64,000 nucleotides of DNA from AC-56 sp963702195 (lineage in GTDB: Bacteria > Actinomycetota > Thermoleophilia > Solirubrobacterales > 70-9). The notes beneath the pieces are model-generated. The model ran no database searches. It had not been told where the DNA came from and saw only the letters and a program-made list of their open reading frames with translations. Positions 60,585 through 64,000 of this stretch are shown here, in pieces (the stretch's first letter is position 1; each line of letters opens with the position of its first letter). A program made the translations under genes and the position numbers. The stretch spans positions 3,224,001-3,288,000 of the forward strand of contig OY969725.1 of the NCBI GenBank assembly GCA_963702195.1, in the 5' to 3' direction.

Positions 60585-61253
60585 CTATGGTGCCGGCGCC
60601 GTGTCCGGGCGCGGCGGATAGATGTAGTTCCAGACCCCACCGGTGTACTCGCCTGGATCCCTGGCCCTCACCGGCTGAAGCTGCGAGGTCACGCTGTAAC
60701 GCGGGCCGAGCTGCACCTGGCCCTTCTCCACCCGGGTCTGGAAACGGTCGAGCGGTCGCACCGGCGGGCCGCCGATGACCTTCCCCTGGAAGTCGTAGAC
60801 GCCGCCGTGGCACGGGCAGACGAAGCTCTCCGCGGCCGTGACGTAGTTCACCGGGCAGCCCAGGTGGGCGCAGCGCGTGGAGATGGCGACATAGCTGTTC
60901 GGGTCCTCGTTGTGCTTCGCGGACCCTCGCCGCACGAAGGCCGTCGACTTGCCGGCCTCGCCGATCCCCTCGACGATCGTGAAGACCACCGGCTTGTAGG
61001 TCGTGTCCGTGAAGCGAGACGGCGACCCGACGCTCTCCCAGAGCTCCTTCGGCTTCTCGAAGATCGGCGCCAGGGCGAACCCAACGGCCGGGAGGACGAT
61101 GAGCGCGCCGGCGACCCCGCCCACGGCCTGGCCGGCGACCGTGAGCGCCCTCCGGCGGCTCATGGACTCGCCCTCGAAGTAGCCCGCGGGGTGCGGCTTC
61201 GGCTGAGAACCGTCGCCCGCGTTCCCGTTGGTCTTGTCGGCGGCGTCGGCCAA
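60585..61253 (-). CDS. qcrA: Rieske iron-sulfur subunit of the bc complex
   Basis: The 222-residue protein has an N-terminal twin-arginine-like signal-anchor (MSRRRALTVAGQAVGGVAGALIVLPAVGFALAP) and the Rieske cluster motifs CAHLGC (residues 128-133) and CPCHGG (146-151), with Cys/His ligands intact. It carries electrons from quinol to cytochrome c. The SRRR sequence suggests export by the TatA/TatC encoded in the same window. It is the first gene of the qcrABC operon. Confidence 0.96.
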   Translation of the reverse strand: MADAADKTNGNAGDGSQPKPHPAGYFEGESMSRRRALTVAGQAVGGVAGALIVLPAVGFALAPIFEKPKELWESVGSPSRFTDTTYKPVVFTIVEGIGEAGKSTAFVRRGSAKHNEDPNSYVAISTRCAHLGCPVNYVTAAESFVCPCHGGVYDFQGKVIGGPPVRPLDRFQTRVEKGQVQLGPRYSVTSQLQPVRARDPGEYTGGVWNYIYPPRPDTAPAP

Positions 61254-61297
61254 TTCAGGCTTGGGTGAATGCTCGCGCGCCTAGCGCGCACCGTCCC

Positions 61298-61897
61298 TTA
61301 ATGGGGCCGGAAGCCTATCGACTCGGCGGCTCCGTCCAGTCGCTCGGCAAGGCCGGCTACCTCGGCGACCGACACGGCTCCCTCCCACAGCACCCGCGAG
61401 GCACCCGAATCGCCGTCGCGGAGCGCCCGCTTGGCGTCGGCGTGGCCGGGCGGGGGGCCGGCCGCGACCGTGATCGCCGAGGCCAGCCAGAGCGCGCCCG
61501 ACCCGTCCTCGCCGCCGGGGGTCGCGTGGTTGGCCGCGTGGAGCTGGGCGACCAGCGAAATCAGGTCTGAGAGCTCCCGGACCGCATCCAGGTCGCCGAG
61601 CGCCGCCAGCCGCTCCAATCCCCGCGCGTACAGGTAGTCGCCCGCGAGCAGCGCGAGGTCGTCGTCGGCGCCGTTCACCACCCGGGAGTCGGCGTAGTGC
61701 AGGAGGTAGCCCTCCCGGATCGACTCGAAGAGGATCGCGTACTCCGAGGGGGTCTGGGCGGCGCGCGGCCCGCCTGCGACCAGGACCCCCAAGGCGGGGA
61801 CCTGCCCGTCGGGATCGTGCACGTGGGGGGAGATGACGGACTCCTCGCCGCGCAGCTGATCCGCCAGCTCGTTGAGTGCGTCGCCCGGCTCTGGCAT
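61298..61897 (-). CDS. Hypothetical protein with weak resemblance to heptaprenyl synthase component I
   Basis: The 199-residue protein is mostly helical and includes SEYAILFESIREGYLLHYADSRVVNG, DDLALLAGDYLYARGLERLAALGDLDAVRELSDLISLVAQLHA and SRVLWEGAVSVAEVAGLAERL. LAGDYLYA-type segments occur in HepS-like partner subunits of prenyl synthases, but there is no clear match and no aspartate-rich motif. It sits just upstream of the bc operon on the same strand, near menG and the prenyl synthase. The function is open. Confidence 0.6.
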   Translation of the reverse strand: MPEPGDALNELADQLRGEESVISPHVHDPDGQVPALGVLVAGGPRAAQTPSEYAILFESIREGYLLHYADSRVVNGADDDLALLAGDYLYARGLERLAALGDLDAVRELSDLISLVAQLHAANHATPGGEDGSGALWLASAITVAAGPPPGHADAKRALRDGDSGASRVLWEGAVSVAEVAGLAERLDGAAESIGFRPH

Positions 61898-61927
61898 CGG
61901 CGCGAGACTACTGGCCGGTGGGCGGCC

Positions 61928-62662
61928 TCAGGCTGCCAACCCGGCGATCGACGCGTGTACCGCGCCATCGGCGCCGACGACCCACATCATCGGCCCGGCG
62001 CGCACGATCGCGGCGTCGCCGGGCTGTGCGGGCTCGCGGTACTCGATTTCGAGGTCCGCCGAGTCGGGCTCACCGGTCTGGGCGAACAGCTCCTCCACCG
62101 CCTCCCAGTAGGCGGCGTTGTTGACGTGACCGGCGATGTCGACGTCGCTGGCGCGAAACCGCCAGGGTGAGCGCACGGCCCCGGCGGGTGGGCCCGGGTG
62201 GCCGAGCCGGAAGTTCGCCTTGCGCGACCCGGCGCTCTCGCCGTAGGCCTTCTGGAACTCCTCCCCGAGGCGGAGCGGCCGCAGGGTCTCGGTGTCGACG
62301 TGAATCCACATCGCGACCGCCTCCACGGCGGCGCCCCCACCCGACACGGTCGTGCGCCGCTCGGCCGCCAGGCGCCCCGTCGCGCTGCAGAAGGTGCGCA
62401 CCGACACCTCCCCCCCGAAGCGCGGGAACGACTCGACCTTCACCCGGGCCCGGCGGACGACCCAGGCCCCCCGCTCGGCGAGCCCGGCGTCCACGATGTC
62501 GCCGTACGCCACGTCCTGGAGCCAACGGGCGATCGCATCCAGGCGAACGCGGCCCGATCCGGTGGCGTCGGCGAGGCCTGGAGCGACCGTGCGCTCGAAC
62601 ACGCGCCCGCTCCTCGGCGGTGGCACGAGCTCGGTGAGCGGGGTGGTCGGCGCCTCGCTCAC
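61928..62662 (-). CDS. Acyl-ACP thioesterase (FatA-like, double hotdog)
   Basis: The 244-residue protein has two hotdog units. The N-terminal part (VRLDAIARWLQDVAYGDIVDAGLAERGAWVVRRARVKVESFPRFGGEVSVRTFCSATGRLAAERR) has the FatA/FatB-like GxWVVRR segment. The C-terminal part has RASDVDIAGHVNNAAYWEAVEEL, the HVNNxxY catalytic-site pattern. It probably releases fatty acids from acyl carrier protein or CoA. Its GTG start overlaps the hemL stop (GTGA), so it is coupled to heme synthesis in translation, an odd pairing. Confidence 0.85.
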   Translation of the reverse strand: MSEAPTTPLTELVPPPRSGRVFERTVAPGLADATGSGRVRLDAIARWLQDVAYGDIVDAGLAERGAWVVRRARVKVESFPRFGGEVSVRTFCSATGRLAAERRTTVSGGGAAVEAVAMWIHVDTETLRPLRLGEEFQKAYGESAGSRKANFRLGHPGPPAGAVRSPWRFRASDVDIAGHVNNAAYWEAVEELFAQTGEPDSADLEIEYREPAQPGDAAIVRAGPMMWVVGADGAVHASIAGLAA

Positions 62663-63942
62663 ACGAGCGCCGCGTCGAAGGCCTCGGCGGCCGCCTCGAC
62701 GGTGCGGTCGATGGCGGCCTCGTCGTGGGCGAGCGAGACGAACCAGCCCTCGAACTGCGACGCGGGCGGGTAGACCCCCCGGTCGAGCAGCGCCCGGCAG
62801 AAGCGGCCATACGCATCCAGGTCGCAGGCCGAGGCGCCCGCGAAGTCCCGCACCGGCGCCGCGCTGAAGAACGGGGTCACGAGGCCACACACCGACACCA
62901 CGTCGACCGGGCGCTCGCCGGCGGCGTCGCGCAGGCCTGCGGCAAGCCGCTCGGTCAGAGCGCCGAGCCGCTCGTAGGCGGCCGCGTCGAGCTCGCGCAG
63001 AGTGGCGAGGCCGGCGGCGACAGCGAGCGGGTTTCCGGAGAGGGTGCCCGCCTGGTAGACGTCGCCGGCGGGCGCTACACGCTCCATCAGGTCGAGCCGT
63101 CCGCCGTAGGCCGCGGCCGGCAGCCCGCCCCCGAGCACCTTGCCCATGATCGTCAGATCCGCCTCGACGCCGAGGGCCTCCTGGGCACCCCCTCGGGCGA
63201 CCCGAAAGCCGCTGATGACCTCGTCCAGGATCAGCACGGCCCCCGACCCGTCGGCGGACGCGCGCAGGGACTCCAGGAACCCGGCCTGCGGGGGGACCAC
63301 GCCCATGTTCGCCGGCACCGGCTCCGCGATGATCGCGGCGGGGGGATGCTCGACGACGGCGGCCGCGACGGCCTCCGGGTCGTTCCACGGCACGACCACG
63401 GTGTCCGCGGCCTGAGCGGCCGTGACCCCGGGGCTGGCTGGGATCCCCTGGGTGGCGAGGCCAGAGCCGGCGTCCGCGAGCAGGCCGTCGACGTGGCCGT
63501 GGTAGGCGCCGGCGAACTTGACGATGGTGTCGCGGCCGGTCACGGCCCGGGCGAGGCGGATCGCGCTCATCGACGCCTCCGTGCCGGAGCTGACCAGGCG
63601 AACCATCTCGACGGCGGCGAAGCGGTCGATCACCTCGCGGGCCAGCTCCACTTCACCCTCGGTCGGAGCGCCGTAGCTGGTCCCCCGCTGCGCGGCCTCC
63701 GTGACCGCGGCGACCACGCTCGGGTGTGCGTGGCCGAGGATCAACGGACCCCACGAGCAGACCCAGTCGACATAGCGGTTGCCGTCGACGTCGATCACCT
63801 CGGCGCCCTCGCCGCGGGCGATGAACACCGGGTGCTCGCGGCCGATCGAGCGCATTGCCCGAACCGGAGAGTTGACGCCGCCGGGCATCAACTCGAGCGC
63901 CCGGCGATACAGCTCGGCTGACCGGTCGCCGCCCTGGGTCAC
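62659..63942 (-). CDS. hemL: Glutamate-1-semialdehyde 2,1-aminomutase
   Basis: The 427-residue PLP enzyme has ELMPGGVNSPVRAMRSIG, DVDGNRYVDWVCSWGPLILGHAHP, SSGTEASMSAIRLARAVTGRD, FAGAYHGHVDGLLADAGSG, LILDEVISGFRVARGG and the lysine motif IMGKVLGGGLPAAAYGG. These are the HemL landmarks. It makes 5-aminolevulinate in the glutamate route to heme. GTG 63942 follows directly after the stop of the next upstream gene. Confidence 0.96.
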   Translation of the reverse strand: MTQGGDRSAELYRRALELMPGGVNSPVRAMRSIGREHPVFIARGEGAEVIDVDGNRYVDWVCSWGPLILGHAHPSVVAAVTEAAQRGTSYGAPTEGEVELAREVIDRFAAVEMVRLVSSGTEASMSAIRLARAVTGRDTIVKFAGAYHGHVDGLLADAGSGLATQGIPASPGVTAAQAADTVVVPWNDPEAVAAAVVEHPPAAIIAEPVPANMGVVPPQAGFLESLRASADGSGAVLILDEVISGFRVARGGAQEALGVEADLTIMGKVLGGGLPAAAYGGRLDLMERVAPAGDVYQAGTLSGNPLAVAAGLATLRELDAAAYERLGALTERLAAGLRDAAGERPVDVVSVCGLVTPFFSAAPVRDFAGASACDLDAYGRFCRALLDRGVYPPASQFEGWFVSLAHDEAAIDRTVEAAAEAFDAALV

Positions 63943-64000
63943 TCAGACACCGGCGTGCTCGCGCTCCCAGGCGGCGTAGTCGTCGGTGAAGTAGTGCAGG
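63943..64000 (-). CDS. C-terminal end of an upstream gene (partial)
   Basis: The last 18 codons visible on the minus strand read LHYFTDDYAAWEREHAGV and stop at 63943-63945, one base before the hemL start. The tail is acidic and aromatic. The family cannot be identified from this fragment; linkage to hemL suggests an operon. Confidence 0.6.
   Translation of the reverse strand, partial: LHYFTDDYAAWEREHAGV

Overview
The window is high-GC bacterial chromosome, densely coded on both strands, with many ATGA/TGATG stop-start overlaps. The gene set suggests an actinobacterium, most likely of the class Thermoleophilia: an F420-type LLM oxidoreductase, a CUT1 sugar importer with an LpqY-like lipoprotein, a menaquinone-linked bc complex whose cytochrome b is split and fused to cytochrome c, TatA/TatC without an adjacent TatB, and MrfA-type helicase and acyl-ACP thioesterase genes in short coupled operons. 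The taxonomic placement is inference. No rRNA, CRISPR array, transposase or prophage was seen.

Layout. 1-9 kb holds small metabolic and stress genes (SnoaL-like, DHFR-like, GFA, a secreted alpha/beta hydrolase, TetR with a divergent metallo-hydrolase, VOC with a WYL regulator, a phosphoesterase, an adenylate cyclase) and a broken beta-propeller gene. 9.0-9.5 kb holds tRNA-Phe followed by a 79-bp tandem array in which every unit repeats the tRNA 3' end. 9.5-13.7 kb is a coupled operon: dihydropteroate-synthase-like protein, MrfA-like helicase, LOG-family protein, GNAT. 16.1-20.7 kb pairs a fused FAD/Fe-S 2-hydroxyacid dehydrogenase with a benzoylformate-decarboxylase-like enzyme. 20.7-35.8 kb includes a secreted RTX-like protein, SDR, DtxR, aminotransferase, sucCD, sulfotransferase, a nucleotide-sugar dehydrogenase and an acyl-CoA ligase. 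35.8-40.1 kb is a complete sugar ABC importer. 44.1-46.8 kb is a MacB-type ABC system with a small lipoprotein. 48.4-52.5 kb is an accessory-looking stretch of unfamiliar membrane proteins beside a frameshifted homing-endonuclease-repeat gene, ending at tRNA-Lys. 52.6-64 kb is core metabolism: tatA/tatC, dcd, prenyl synthase, menG, qcrABC, thioesterase and hemL.

How the genes work together. The polyprenyl synthase and MenG make menaquinone, QcrABC oxidises menaquinol, and TatAC could export the Rieske subunit, which carries an SRRR twin-arginine sequence. SucCD supplies succinyl-CoA metabolism and HemL an early step of heme synthesis.

The most striking items are a 488-residue intein with a LAGLIDADG-type endonuclease inside dCTP deaminase, the tRNA-Phe tail array (similar in kind to the E. 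coli tyrT/rtT locus), a sigma-28/WhiG-type promoter reading almost directly into a zinc-ribbon protein, a perfect 22-bp palindromic operator at 43.7 kb, a lipoprotein gene with no canonical start at the natural position (apparently ATC), and several clear gene relics.
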